A stretch of 64,000 nt of DNA. Origin: Seiridium cupressi. Lineage: Eukaryota > Ascomycota > Sordariomycetes > Amphisphaeriales > Sporocadaceae. The notes under the pieces are model-generated. The model saw only the letters and a program-made list of their open reading frames with translations, searched no databases and was not told the origin of the DNA. The stretch is taken from NCBI GenBank assembly GCA_036674765.1, contig JARVKI010000060.1, forward strand, positions 208,859 through 272,858, read 5' to 3'. This document shows, piece after piece, positions 48,261 through 61,670 of the stretch (the first letter of the stretch is position 1; each line of letters opens with the position of its first letter). The position numbers were made by a program, and so were the translations under genes.

Positions 48261-49899
48261 CTACGACTCTCCGCCTCGTCTCGCGCCGCGACCGCCGTAG
48301 CTGCCTCGGCCTTGACCTCCACGACCTCTGCCACGACCATCACCTCGGCCTCGTCCTCGATGGCCTTCGCCCCGTCCGCGGCCACCACGGAAACTACCAC
48401 CCTCACCATGGCCACGAGGTCGGTTGCGTTGGACAGACTGGAATCCATCGTCAGCTTGAGCTGCAGGAGTCTGAGAAACATGTCAGCATTGTCTATATTT
48501 GTGGGCCATATAATGGAGACGCACCTCTGCGGTCTGCTCGGGCTGATCATCAGCCCAGGATTGGACGGGACCCGCAGCTGCGGGAGTCGCCTCAAGACCG
48601 GTGTCTGTCTCGGCAGGGTTTCGTGGGACCTTAATCCAGTCCTCCTGAGTGATAGAAGCACTCAAATCGTTGTTGGCAGTATCCCATTGCGATTCGGCAG
48701 CGGCATTGGCGGCGCTGTCACCGACGTCGGCGCTCGCAGGAATGCCGGAGGCTGGAGTCGACTCCGCATGGCCGTTCGTAACCGGGGCAGTCGCACCGGT
48801 GGTGTCGATCTCAGTTAGACCGGCATGGGCGACGGTTGGGTCAGTCTCGACCTGACCAGCAGAGTCAACAGCGGCCAACTCTGCTGCTTCGGGAACAGCC
48901 TCGACATCGGCTTCAGCCTCAGGCTCGGAGGCGAATGTCTGAGCGTGGGCAGTAGAAGCTTCCTTGACCTGCGCAACTATTGGCCGTAAGCAAAGGTCAA
49001 GGCAGAAGTAACATCCAGATTAAAACATACAGGTTGTGTTGAGCTCGTCACCGCTGACGCTCTTAGTTTTCTCCTCGGATCCCTCAATGAGCTTTACCAT
49101 GGTCGCCACGGCATTTTCGTCTCCCGAATAGACATTGAGAAGGACGCCCTCCAAGGCCATGTTCTCGTCCAAGCCAGCGTCGGCATCTTCTGACCTCCGT
49201 GCTGCTGCCAGTCGCAAGAACTGGGAGAGGACGAGGAGGCCGTCATGCTGGATCTTCTGGATATCGGCGGCAGCCTTGGCAGTAACAGCAACTAGGGCAT
49301 CGGCCTTCTCCTTCTCCAGCTTCTCCGTGAGCTCCTTCTCGAGCTTGGCCTTGTCCGCGGCACCCTTGGTTCGGTACTCGTCGTCGACCTTCTTGTACTG
49401 GGCAAGCTGCTCCTCGAGCTGGGCGAGCTGTGACTTGAGTTGTGGGTTCTTAAGAAACTGGCTCTTTTGGTCGGTATTGATGATTTTGGCAGCGACAAGC
49501 TCGTCCGGAGACTTGCCCTTGTGCTGTTCGACCAGGGCAACGGTCTTGCTGGCATTGCTCTGCGGGAAGGTGTTAGTGTTGCGCCCGAGACCACGGCTAG
49601 CTGAGCATGTTAGGCAAAACGTACGATCTTCTTGGATATGTTCCGGATGTTTCTACATAGAACAAGGTCAGAAGAACGAAAGAGAGGAATGGCTGGGGAG
49701 GTATCGGAGCTTACTTCTGGAGCTCCCTGACGTAGGGACTCTCGGAGGCATCGTCACCAGATACAGAGGTGGCCTTTTCTGGGACAGGAGAAGCTGAGGG
49801 AGCAGGCGACTCGGTGCGCTGCTCAGCCTTGACCTTCTTCTTCTTGGCGGACTTGGAATCGGTCTGAGCCGGCGGGTTCTGGACGGCGGTGGAAGGCAT
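48261..49899 (-). CDS. YAG7-like protein with C-terminal RGG tail
   Basis: Five exons were joined: 49899-49715, 49652-49625, 49559-49031, 48976-48525 and 48470-48261. They give 467 residues with agreeing phases. The second exon is only 28 nt. The N-terminus is Lys-rich (SAKKKKVKAEQR). The segment YVRELQKNIRNISKKI followed by a Lys/Glu coiled coil to about residue 180 resembles the dimerisation region of the fungal Yag7-like family, which is ribosome- or RNA-associated in yeast. The middle (240-395) is acidic and Ala/Thr/Glu-rich. The C-terminal 70 residues are Gly/Arg repeats (RGG/GRG boxes), ending GARRGGES, an RNA-binding and arginine-methylation type tail. The function is inferred from these features. 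A different frame across the last exon is open further left but lacks the RGG composition. Confidence 0.65.
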
Positions 49900-50922
49900 G
49901 GTAGGCTTTTGCGTAATTCTAGGGCGCTGAGCTGTGATCCAGAAGGGTTGGGTAGGGATGCGTGCAAGCTGATGTTTACTCTTGTTCGCTGCAGCCCGGG
50001 CTGAAGAGGAGGAGATGCAGGCGGAAGCGGATGCGTTTGGCAGGCGAGGTGTCTATTTGGCGCGTGGATGGGACCGAATTGATACTGTGTATCTATTCGC
50101 AGGATCTTAGGTGCTTGAGGACAGAAGTGAAGATATTCAATTTAGAGTTGCGAGGTCGAGAGTAGAGTCATGCACGGTCGGAAGGGTGACGAGTAGGGAC
50201 CAAAATTCACGGGCACACACATACCGCAGCACAGCACAGCGCAGCTCTCCCCGTCGGGTTTTCATATAATCCCTGTAAGCTCTAGCTGTTAAGCTCCTGC
50301 ATAGGAACCCCGAGGAATTCTGGGGAAACAGCAAAGCTTGGCAATGCGCGGAAGAGCAATTTATTCTTGCATTCTGATTTCAATCCAATCTGCGGAAGCA
50401 AGGCTATGAATATGCTCTCGGCGGCTTGTTGGCTGGACAACTTGCTCTGCGCAGCGTTCATGCCTTCTCTGGTTCAATTCTCTACCAACATAGCTTGACT
50501 GCAACAATCTAAGCTTGGGGTTAGGTCTCGTGCTCTCCTCCGCCATGCCCCTCCAAATGTGGACTAAAGCAAGGTGGCCTACTACCAGCTCAGACACGCG
50601 ACAGCTTCGAGCTTGACGCGTCGCTAGACGGCGCAGCATCGCCAGCAAGAATCGATGCGCAATGGTAAATAAAGCTCACACTGCGTGCTGTTCCGCTGCT
50701 GAAATATTCGAGTCTTTCTCTGTCTCATCTGCTTCCTGCTTCCCGCTTCTTGCTCCCCCGGCTCTTGACTGGACTGCATCCCGTCGCCAATGTATAATGG
50801 GATCGGCACCCTGCTGTTACGCTGTGGTAGACAGTCGCAGTTCAAAGGTCGGTATGACGGCCATCACTCGGACAGCCTCTAAACCATGCCTAACATTGAT
50901 AATAGTCGCCTCCGGTGGGCTT
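49900..50922. other. intergenic region between CENP-W and the YAG7-like gene
   Basis: This 1-kb stretch is the 5' side of the YAG7-like gene and the 3' side of CENP-W, both leftward. It has CT-rich patches near 50700-50760. No coding frame is convincing. Confidence 0.5.
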
Positions 50923-51341
50923 TCAGCCCTTGAATTTTGCGAGAGTGTCCTTCGTGTTGATCAGCGAAAGTAGCAACGGGAAAATCGAACGTGCGGGTCG
51001 TGACTTACAGCAGTCACCTTCTTGACGCTCTTTGCGCTGATACCTCTCTCCCCCGCCTGTTTTGAATCGATTGCCGCCTCCTTCACCAGTCTGTAGATAT
51101 GTTAGGCACGTGTTCGATGTCGCAAGGGTCCAATGACTCTGGGAACCCACGTTTGCATGAATAGCACATAGTCGAGAAAGATCTGACCGAAGTATCATGA
51201 GCAATGCGTTGAAACTGCGACAGGGAGACTTCGAGGCTTTCATACCATCACGTCAACGTTCTTGCTAACGTTGCATTTTGAATGCGCCTTGACAATCTTC
51301 TTGACTGTCGCCCGGGGATAGAGCTTCTGCCCGGGAGCCAT
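50923..51341 (-). CDS. CENP-W-like histone-fold centromere protein
   Basis: Four small exons, 51341-51246, 51182-51151, 51090-51009 and 50949-50923, give 78 residues with all phases agreeing. The product is MAPGQKLYPRATVKKIVKAH, then NVDVM-IFLDYVLFMQT-LVKEAAIDSKQ-, then GISAKSVKKVTA-DTLAKFKG. It is a single histone fold: a basic first helix, a long hydrophobic central helix and a final helix ending in KFKG. This matches CENP-W (Wip1 in fission yeast), which pairs with CENP-T in the inner kinetochore. The exons are 96, 32, 82 and 27 nt with introns of 63, 60 and 59 nt. All three introns were needed to restore the helices, so the gene is invisible to ORF searching. Other small histone-fold proteins remain possible, but the length and ending favour CENP-W. 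Confidence 0.78.
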
Positions 51342-52937
51342 GGCTGTTTTTTGGTACGATCGCGAGAAGTGGTCTGCGACCTGTAAGGTGTTGAGTATTG
51401 TTGATTCTTGGTTCAAATCCCCCACCAGCGTCAATCCAGGCCAGGTCTGTCGCAACCCAAGCGCGGCCAAGTGCCGTCGGATGCATCCAATGGAGCTTGG
51501 GCCTTTCCGAATCTCCTAGCTGAGATCTCGGTGGGACTGACTCTGATTTGCATCATTCCTTGCAGCACTGGTCTTCTTCTGTTCCTCTTTTGTTTTATTT
51601 TTGTTTTTGGTCTTCTTCTCCTGTCAGTGGTTAGACGACTTTTGATATGCCTATCTGGTATCATGAGAGAGAGCATGCGTACGAGTTTTACAGAACATGT
51701 ACACTCTATTACCTGCTTTAATTAGAACATCTTCTTATGAAAGAATGAGAAGGAGGACCTTTGTGCGTTCACTTAGACATGACTATAGCACGACGCCTGA
51801 GACACCCCAAACCAATCATTGATCACAGCTGCCCAGTCGTGATTATACTCGCTCGTCAGATCCCAACGCCTCGGACTTTCGGGGATGCGACTTTAGCTTA
51901 AATCCCCGAGTTCTTGCCAAATCCATAGACGGAGAAGCCTAGACAAAACAGTGATCAATTCAATGTGCGTAATGCTACGAAGTTAGATGCATTTGCTCGA
52001 TTACTGGGAGCTTTGGAAGCTAAAAAGGGCTCTTTGGTGCAAAGGATTGGATGGGTCGGACAGCTACGCTTCAATTACTTGCTGTGAAGATGCTAGATGT
52101 ATTGCATTTACAGCCCGCCCGTCGGTAAATACATAGCACTGAAGAATGAAGATGGATCAAGGCCCAGAAAGGTTTAATGGACTCGATAACATAGTATTGC
52201 CGTTATGAGCCTCATCCTGCATCTAGCGAGTTCATGGGAGGTGTGCATGTCATGCGAGATGTGTGGTACTTATTTAGCTCACCACTTACTTGCACATGGA
52301 GATGACGTGCATGCGAATGTGGCGGCTGGCGGCTGGCACTGCCTACGGCGCAGTAAAGTCTAGCACTGGCTGCAGAGGCTGCACGGGCCAGAATGTTTAA
52401 GCGGAGGTTAACACCGGGGCACTTGCTGGGGTTGGCGCAGGCAAAATCGAACCATACCTCCTGATCCCACTACACCTCAGCACTCCAGCTGCCCCCAGTC
52501 CATCAACCAAACTGATTTCGCCGACTGTCCCTTTTACTCGCATTCTGTCGAGCGGTCGTTGTTGCGGCTGGATGATCAAATCAGGCCTGGCTGCGTTATC
52601 TGCGAGTACAGCCTCGAAATCTCTGTTTTCCCCTAACTACAGCAAGAGGCGCACCAGTCCACCTTGAAAGCAATTTTTTGGAGGTTCGCCTCTTTCCCCC
52701 CTCCCATCCCCCGACTCGGTCCGCCGTCCAGGTTCAGCCGAACACAGACCATTCACCTCGCCTAGCCGCTGGTCTCCTCGCCTGTAGCGCCTACCATTGA
52801 TTCTCAGCCACCCCGTTCAACATTCGGTCGCCGAACAATCGGACCTCCCGACATATTCGACGTCTCAATCAGCTAGATGGTTGCATTATCCGATAGTCGT
52901 GGTGATCTTGATTGATCGCATGTAGTCGCGGCCCACC
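51342..52937. other. divergent promoter region of CENP-W and the KDM4-type gene
   Basis: These 1.6 kb between two divergent starts have long pyrimidine-rich tracts near 51545-51635 and 52680-52860. The latter is typical of a long fungal 5' leader before the ATG at 52938. No coding exon, repeat or RNA gene is convincing. Confidence 0.5.
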
Positions 52938-55900
52938 ATGTCGGCAGAAGCGACCGCCGAAATGGCGCCTGAGCACGCTCAGATCGAGGTCGCAGGCGGG
53001 TTGTCGAATGCGAACGATTCGCCCAAGCCAACCACGGGCCTGCACTCGCCTCCCGATAGCAATAATGCGATGAAGCTCGACGGCAGCGACGATTCCGAGC
53101 TCAGCGATCTGGACGACCCCGAGCCACCCTCCATGGAGGCGGAACTCCCGAAGCCTGACGACGCTGGCCAGGATGCACCGCTTGAAGATGATGTCAAGAG
53201 CAAGGCGGAAGCAGATGAAGACATTGGCGAAGTTCTACCAGACCACTGGTCTGGTACTGTTCCTGTCTTCAAGCCTGATATGCGCCAGTTCAAAGACTTC
53301 AAGAAGTTTGTATGTCGCATCCTCCCACCAAAAAAAGAAGTGCAGCTTCCTCGTTATGGTGACTGGCCGCTAACTCAATCTCGTAGATGGAGAAGATTGA
53401 CCACTATGGCATGAAGTCGGGAATCGTCAAAATCATCCCCCCAACCGATTGGAGAGAGAAGCTGCCCGAATACCACGATCTTGTGAAGCAGATCAAGGTC
53501 CGAGAGCCTATCAAGCAAGATATTATGGGCTCGAATGGGACCTATCGACAAGTGAACATACTTCATCAACGTTCTTACAATCTGCCTCAGTGGCGCCAAC
53601 TTTGCGACCAAAGTGAACATCAACCTCCCGCAAGACGAGGCGAACGTCGGGCGAACGCAGATAAGTTAAAGGCGCCCAGACCCAAACCTGCCTCTTCGAG
53701 TACCACTACTGTGCCCAAGGGACGCGGTGGCCGCACTACGAGGAGCAGAGGAAAGAAGGTCAAAGATAGCGCTTCCGAGCAGGATCGCCCAATGACGCCG
53801 GTGTCGCCGAAACCAACCGAACACATCATCGAATCTGTCGAGCAAGATGACCCCGGCGCCGACATCGACGAGGACGAAGATGCGCCTCGCCCCCCTGGTA
53901 GAATGGGCGCTGGTCGACAGGCCAAGCCTACCACTCAGTCTACTTCAGCTCGGAGAAAGTATTCCAGGAGGGAGGCGTCAGCTCGGATCGACGAGGAGGC
54001 ATTCAAGGATTGGGATTACAACATGGACATTTCCGATTACACCCCTGAAAGGTGTGAAGAGCTCGAGCGCATATACTGGAAGACGCTTACCTATGCACCG
54101 CCCCTGTATGGTGCTGATCTGCTTGGGACCCTTTTCTCCGAGGATACCGAACTCTGGAATCTGAACAAGCTGCCGAACCTCCTAGATGTGCTTGGCAGCA
54201 AAATCCCCGGGGTTAATACAGCATATCTATACCTGGGTATGTGGAAGGCAACTTTCGCTTGGCACCTGGAAGACGTTGATTTATACAGTATCAACTATCT
54301 CCACTTCGGTGCTCCTAAGCAATGGTACAGTATCTCCCAGGGTGATGCGCGCCGTTTTGAGACTGCCATGAAAAGCATCTGGCCAACAGATGCCAAAGCA
54401 TGCGACCAGTTCCTTCGACACAAGGCCTTCCTCATCTCGCCAAGTCATCTCCAATCACACTTCAACATCAAGGTCAATAGGGTCGTCTCCTACCCTGGTG
54501 AATTTGTCGTCACATACCCTTACGGCTATCATTCAGGCTACAATTTGGGCTACAACTGCGCAGAAGCTGTCAATTTTGCCTTGGACTCATGGCTACCCAT
54601 GGGTAGAATTGCCAAGAAGTGCGAATGCGCACAAGCCCAGGATAGCGTATGGATCGACGTGCATGAGATCGAGCGCAAACTACGTGGCGAATCCACGGAT
54701 TATGAAGAGACCGAGGACGAGGAAGACGAGGAAGATGAGGACGAGGACGAAGAAGATACACTGCAGTCCTCCGGTGTGATCAAGATCAAGCAACCCGGTC
54801 GGAAGCGGAAGCGTGCCACAACTGACAAGGGCGAGAAGAAAGCCAAGAAGATTCGATTACGCCTCCGGATTAAGAGCCAAGTCGAACCACCTTGCTGTCT
54901 GTGTCCGAACAGTCTTCTAGACGCCGAGCTGTTGCCGACCGACGACGGTCGCAAGGCACATCGTATGTGCGCCCTCTACGGGCCAGAAACATGGATCGAA
55001 ACCGTCGATGGTAAGGAGGTCGTCGTCAATGCCGCGAACATCAGCAAAGCTCGCCTCGACCTCAAGTGTCTTTATTGTCGCTCTAAACGTGGAGCCTGTT
55101 TCCAATGTTCCTACAAGAAGTGTGCCCGGTCTTACCACGCCACTTGTGCTGCCGCGGCTGGTGTTTTCGTCGAAGAGGGTGAAGTACCCATTTTTGGTGA
55201 GGACGGCACCGAATACAAGGAGCAAGCCTTTGAATTCAGCTGCAGATTCCACCGTACCAAACGTGACAAGAAGCTTGACAGCGAGACATTGGACGACTGT
55301 AAGAGGACTCGTGAAGCTGCTGCAGCGCTCAAAAAGGGCGATATTGCACAACTACAATACCACCGGGGCGAGATCTTTGCTGGTGTTGTGGTGGAAAACA
55401 GACATGACGAACAGTCGTTCCTTGTCGAGATCATACCGAATGGGTGCGAAGCCTACACAGAAGACACGAGAACAAGAGCTTTGCAGCTAATATTCACTAG
55501 TGACCGGGTAGAGGTTGAATGGAAATGGCTCCTCTTGCCAGACCCGGCAGATTTGCGAATGCAGAAAGCATCGACCAACGCCATTCCAATGCCGACATCG
55601 AGGAAGGCCAAGGACAAGATCAATGCCACCAAGCGTGCAGTTGAAGAGCTGCCAAGAGCCCAAGATGATTTCGTTGAAGGATTCACTTGGGCAGAATTCC
55701 ACACTGCTGAAAAATCAACTAACAAAGCGCAGGTCAAGGTTGACTTATCCAAAGAGAACCAGATTTGGCACTACCTCGGCAAGACATCGACAGAAGCCCG
55801 TGCACAGTATACAGAGGACCCTAGGAAGCAAACTCACAATTCGAAGAGTAATTTCTTGGACTCAATACCACGGCCGCCACCTCCTGTGGTCACACGCGCT

Positions 55901-57814
55901 TGGCCAACGCCCTATAGCACCGGGCCAAAGAGCGATAGACCCTACCAGTACAAGCCGAAGACTCCAGTGGTGCCTGCGTACAATCCATACTCATACACGC
56001 AGCAACGATTCCAGACCCAGCCTTATACCCCACCGCAGTATGGTGCTCAGCAAAAGTACAATCCCCAACCGTACACTGCTCAGCAGTTCGCGCCAAATGG
56101 GCTTGCGGCGAAGCCCTTTCCTACCTCGACGTCGACCTTCGCGCCGCAGTCTGGTACAAGGGCGCCTTATACCACTCAAGTGGCATCCAAGTCCCATTCA
56201 CAAACGTCGATACCAGCGCCCAAAGGCGCCCCTCAGTTGCTCCAGCCAGGGCAAGCAGCACCAAGATCGGCTCAACCACACAAGCCAGCAGCATTACATT
56301 CTGCACAGGCACATTCGCGTAATAAATCTCTGCCTTTTGGCACAGACCCGCGTTACAAGAATTCATCTACGTATGGCTCCGCCCGCTATGACAAAGGCAC
56401 AAGCTCACCGTTCAGCTATGGCATCATGCAACCACCGGGTCTGGGCGCCACTCCGTCACCACAGAACGGGCAGGTGTTCCAGGCGCAAGCGAGGGAAAGG
56501 TCAAGCTCGGCTGCATCTACCATGTCAGTCACTATGCCCATGACTACGTCGGCGATTGGACCATCCTCGTCTGCGAGTCTAGGCAATGGCGGGCAGCCTC
56601 AAGTCGTTAAGCTTCCGATCCCCAGACCTGCACCGCCGAGCGTCCTACACAAGTATGCCTTCTTTCAAGTCCATCACAATAGGTAAATCCACTTATTTCT
56701 GCGAGGTTGATGCTCTGTGCTAACTATCAGTAGGGACTCGACAAGATATCGAACACCTTATGCGCCTTGGGGAGGGTTTACCAATGGGTACGAAGGTAAT
56801 CTACGTGCACATCTGATGAAGACTCCAGATGCGTTATTCGGCTGTAAGAAGCAATCCCCTGAGATCAATGGCAATTCGACCTTGCCTTCGATCCCACAGT
56901 ACCCGAACAACCCGAATGGTGGTTCGGCGAACGGCACGCACAAGTCGCCTTATGGCTCCGGCTTTAGTACTCCTGCCCATTCTACGCCACAAGTCTCAAG
57001 TACGCAAGCCGCGCCGTCCCCAGCGACTCCTACCCCCAGCCGGTCAAACATATTGCAGACGGCGACTGGGCCTTACGATCCTGATTCCGTATTAACCAAG
57101 CTACATCCTGCAATCCGGGCCCAGTATGCAGCCATGTTGCAGAGAAAACAAGCCCAAGGTCAGCAGCATACGGCGACTCAGACACAAAACCAAGCTTCGT
57201 TGCAGCAGGAGTCGCCAGCACCACCCGCCTTGTCAAGGAACCCATTCATGCAACAGAGCCCGCCGAATATGGATACGGGCAGCGTCCCAGTACCCCAACG
57301 AACTGAGTATGATAACCATTCACGCCATGGTGTGACACCGCCACAGCCGCAGTCTCAACCTCCGCATTTGGTAGCCCACCAGGTGCAAGAAGCATATTCT
57401 GGGAGTTCTCCGAGCCAGAATACCAGCTTCCATCACGCTTCAAGTCCCGGAGTAGTTCAGAATCAGCAACATACTCTTGTTGAACCCCCACGGTCAGAGC
57501 CGTCCACTCCGGCAGTGCCAGCACGTCCCGCTGCTCCTAAACAGACTCCTGTGCCTCCACCCAGACCGTGGGAGCAACTGCAGAGAACTTTGCCAAGTGC
57601 TGCCACGGCGACGCCACCGCCGGCACCTGTACGACCGGTCGAGACCACAACTCCTGCGGGCCCTGGAGCTTTGCAGCCCATGACAAATGCAGGGCCCCAG
57701 CCCAATAATGTAAGCGGACCTTTCTGGCAGACGATCTCGCAGGCAATGCCTAACAGCAATAGTCTCAGCCCGCAGCCCAGTTTCGATCCGTTCCAGTTCA
57801 TCAACTTCCAGTAA
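52938..57814 (+). CDS. KDM4/JMJD2-type histone lysine demethylase (JmjN-JmjC-ePHD)
   Basis: Exons 52938-53309, 53387-56682 and 56734-57814 give 1,582 residues. JmjN lies near residues 100-150 ([36 protein letters not shown]). JmjC is at about 325-525, with the iron ligands visible as H417 and E419 (HLED) and H506 (GYHSGYN), so the dioxygenase should be active. An acidic, Lys-rich linker then leads to an extended PHD of the CCLCPN...C..C type at about 630-760. KDM4 enzymes remove methyl groups from H3K9 and H3K36 in chromatin; target residues here are inferred. The last 550 residues are Gln/Pro/Ser/Tyr-rich and disordered, with repeats around PQYGAQQ. The final intron (56683-56733) lies inside this tail. 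The start is the ATG in an ACCATGT context, and exon 1 is required for the JmjN domain. Confidence 0.93.
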
Positions 57815-59158
57815 CGAAGCACACGACACCCGAATCCCCGCCCACGTTTGGGCAAAATTTCCCCGAGGTGCCAGCGGGGTCTTTGGATTTGGTAGAGGAA
57901 ATTATCAGAAATGCGAAAAGGGCTAGTGGGTCTGATTTCATTCACTGGTAATGATAGGCAATGTGTTCGCCGTATCGGATCCGGATTTAATGATTGACCG
58001 GGTGCTGAACGAGGCATCTGGAGATACTGGGAATGAAAAGGGTTTGACTGGTTCAATAAGCCAAGAAGCGTCGTTCTTGGTGTTGTAGGTGTTCGGGCGT
58101 TGATATGTACACTCGGGTTTCGTGTGATAAGCTTGTTGCCTCACACAGGTTAGACGCACAACTGCCAACAGTGGCATCGGTATTTTATGCGCATCATGGC
58201 TGAGGATAGGAAAGGCGTCAAAGGTTTGCAGAGGCACTTTTACCTCTTTATTACTCGTTATTCACGCGAGCCAATGCATTGATAGAAAGAGATGAGCACC
58301 ATCAGGATGCCGTCGTGTACACCAACAATCCAAACGGATCGCTTTGGGCATGTAATATACGATGAAACTTTGGGAACGAAATTTACTATGATGAGGGCGG
58401 AGTGCCGTCCACACTGGTCAATGTGTGCAATACACCCGAAAAGCATTTGAGGCTTAATATATTTGATGTGGTTGACTCTACATTGGCGCTACCGATATCT
58501 GCTTGTGCGGGTACGCTTCCGAATTAAAAGTTGTCATATTCACTACGTGTCTGGGGCATGAAAAAGACTTGTGAAAGCACCCTCGCAACTAGTCCTTCAC
58601 ATCTAGCTCCCTCAAACTTATGGTGGCAGCACAACAACTGAAGGAAGAGTCATCAGAAGCACTCCGAGTGGAAAACAGCAACCGCCACACGGTGCCCTCA
58701 AAGATGAATTTTAACATGGTATACAGTGTCATCGTGTCATATACCTAGCTCTCACAGGGGCCGTCACCGTTTGGTAGCCTTGACTACCAGTCCTGATATG
58801 CGCCAGTCCTGATATGCGCCAGTCCTAATACGCGCGGGACCCACCAGAGCGAGTGCCTAAGCTATCGGCAGGGCAATCAGCTCATCTTATTGGCCAGAGC
58901 CATCCCGCCCTTCTTGATGGTGGGGTCCAACAATTATTTTTCTTCAGCCTCGCCGCAGCTGCATTTATCGCCGAGTCAACTGCTCACGAGTGCGCCTGCA
59001 TTTTCTGCCCTGCACAGCACTTCTACAACCCTGTCGCAACAGTGTTCCTGCTGTCTTCATTGAGATCGTCCCTCAGTCCGCTCACTACGATAATCGCCTT
59101 CCCTTACGCATTCATATAATCCCTAGATTTCGGTCGTTCGGCCTTCAGCAGCCGCAAA
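57815..59158. other. intergenic region, KDM4 3' side and PRP43 promoter
   Basis: These 1.3 kb contain a perfect tandem of a 16-bp unit (58787-58834) and otherwise no structure. Short open frames up to 99 codons are noise. Confidence 0.5.
58787..58834. repeat. 16-bp unit in three tandem copies upstream of PRP43
   Basis: The unit CCAGTCCTGATATGCG occurs at 58787-58802 and 58803-58818, with a third copy at 58819-58834 carrying two changes (CCAGTCCTAATACGCG). It ends 324 bp before the PRP43 ATG. It may be a set of protein-binding sites or simply a local duplication. Confidence 0.9.

Positions 59159-61670
<2,512 letters not shown>

Noticed and set aside
48086..48661. 191-codon frame on the minus strand crossing the RGG exon
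   Set aside because: It runs through intron 4 and reads the RGG exon in the wrong frame. The spliced frame stopping at 48261 gives Gly/Arg repeats and agrees in phase.
49135..49797. 220-codon frame on the plus strand
   Set aside because: Its Ser-rich translation is antisense to the coiled-coil exon of the YAG7-like gene.
51400..51440. GGTTCAAATCCC, resembling a tRNA T-arm
   Set aside because: The flanking bases do not form a T-stem, an anticodon arm or an acceptor stem.
55515..56543. 342-codon frame on the plus strand inside the demethylase
   Set aside because: An overlapping +1-type frame over low-complexity sequence, rich in Arg/His/Pro, with no independent signals.
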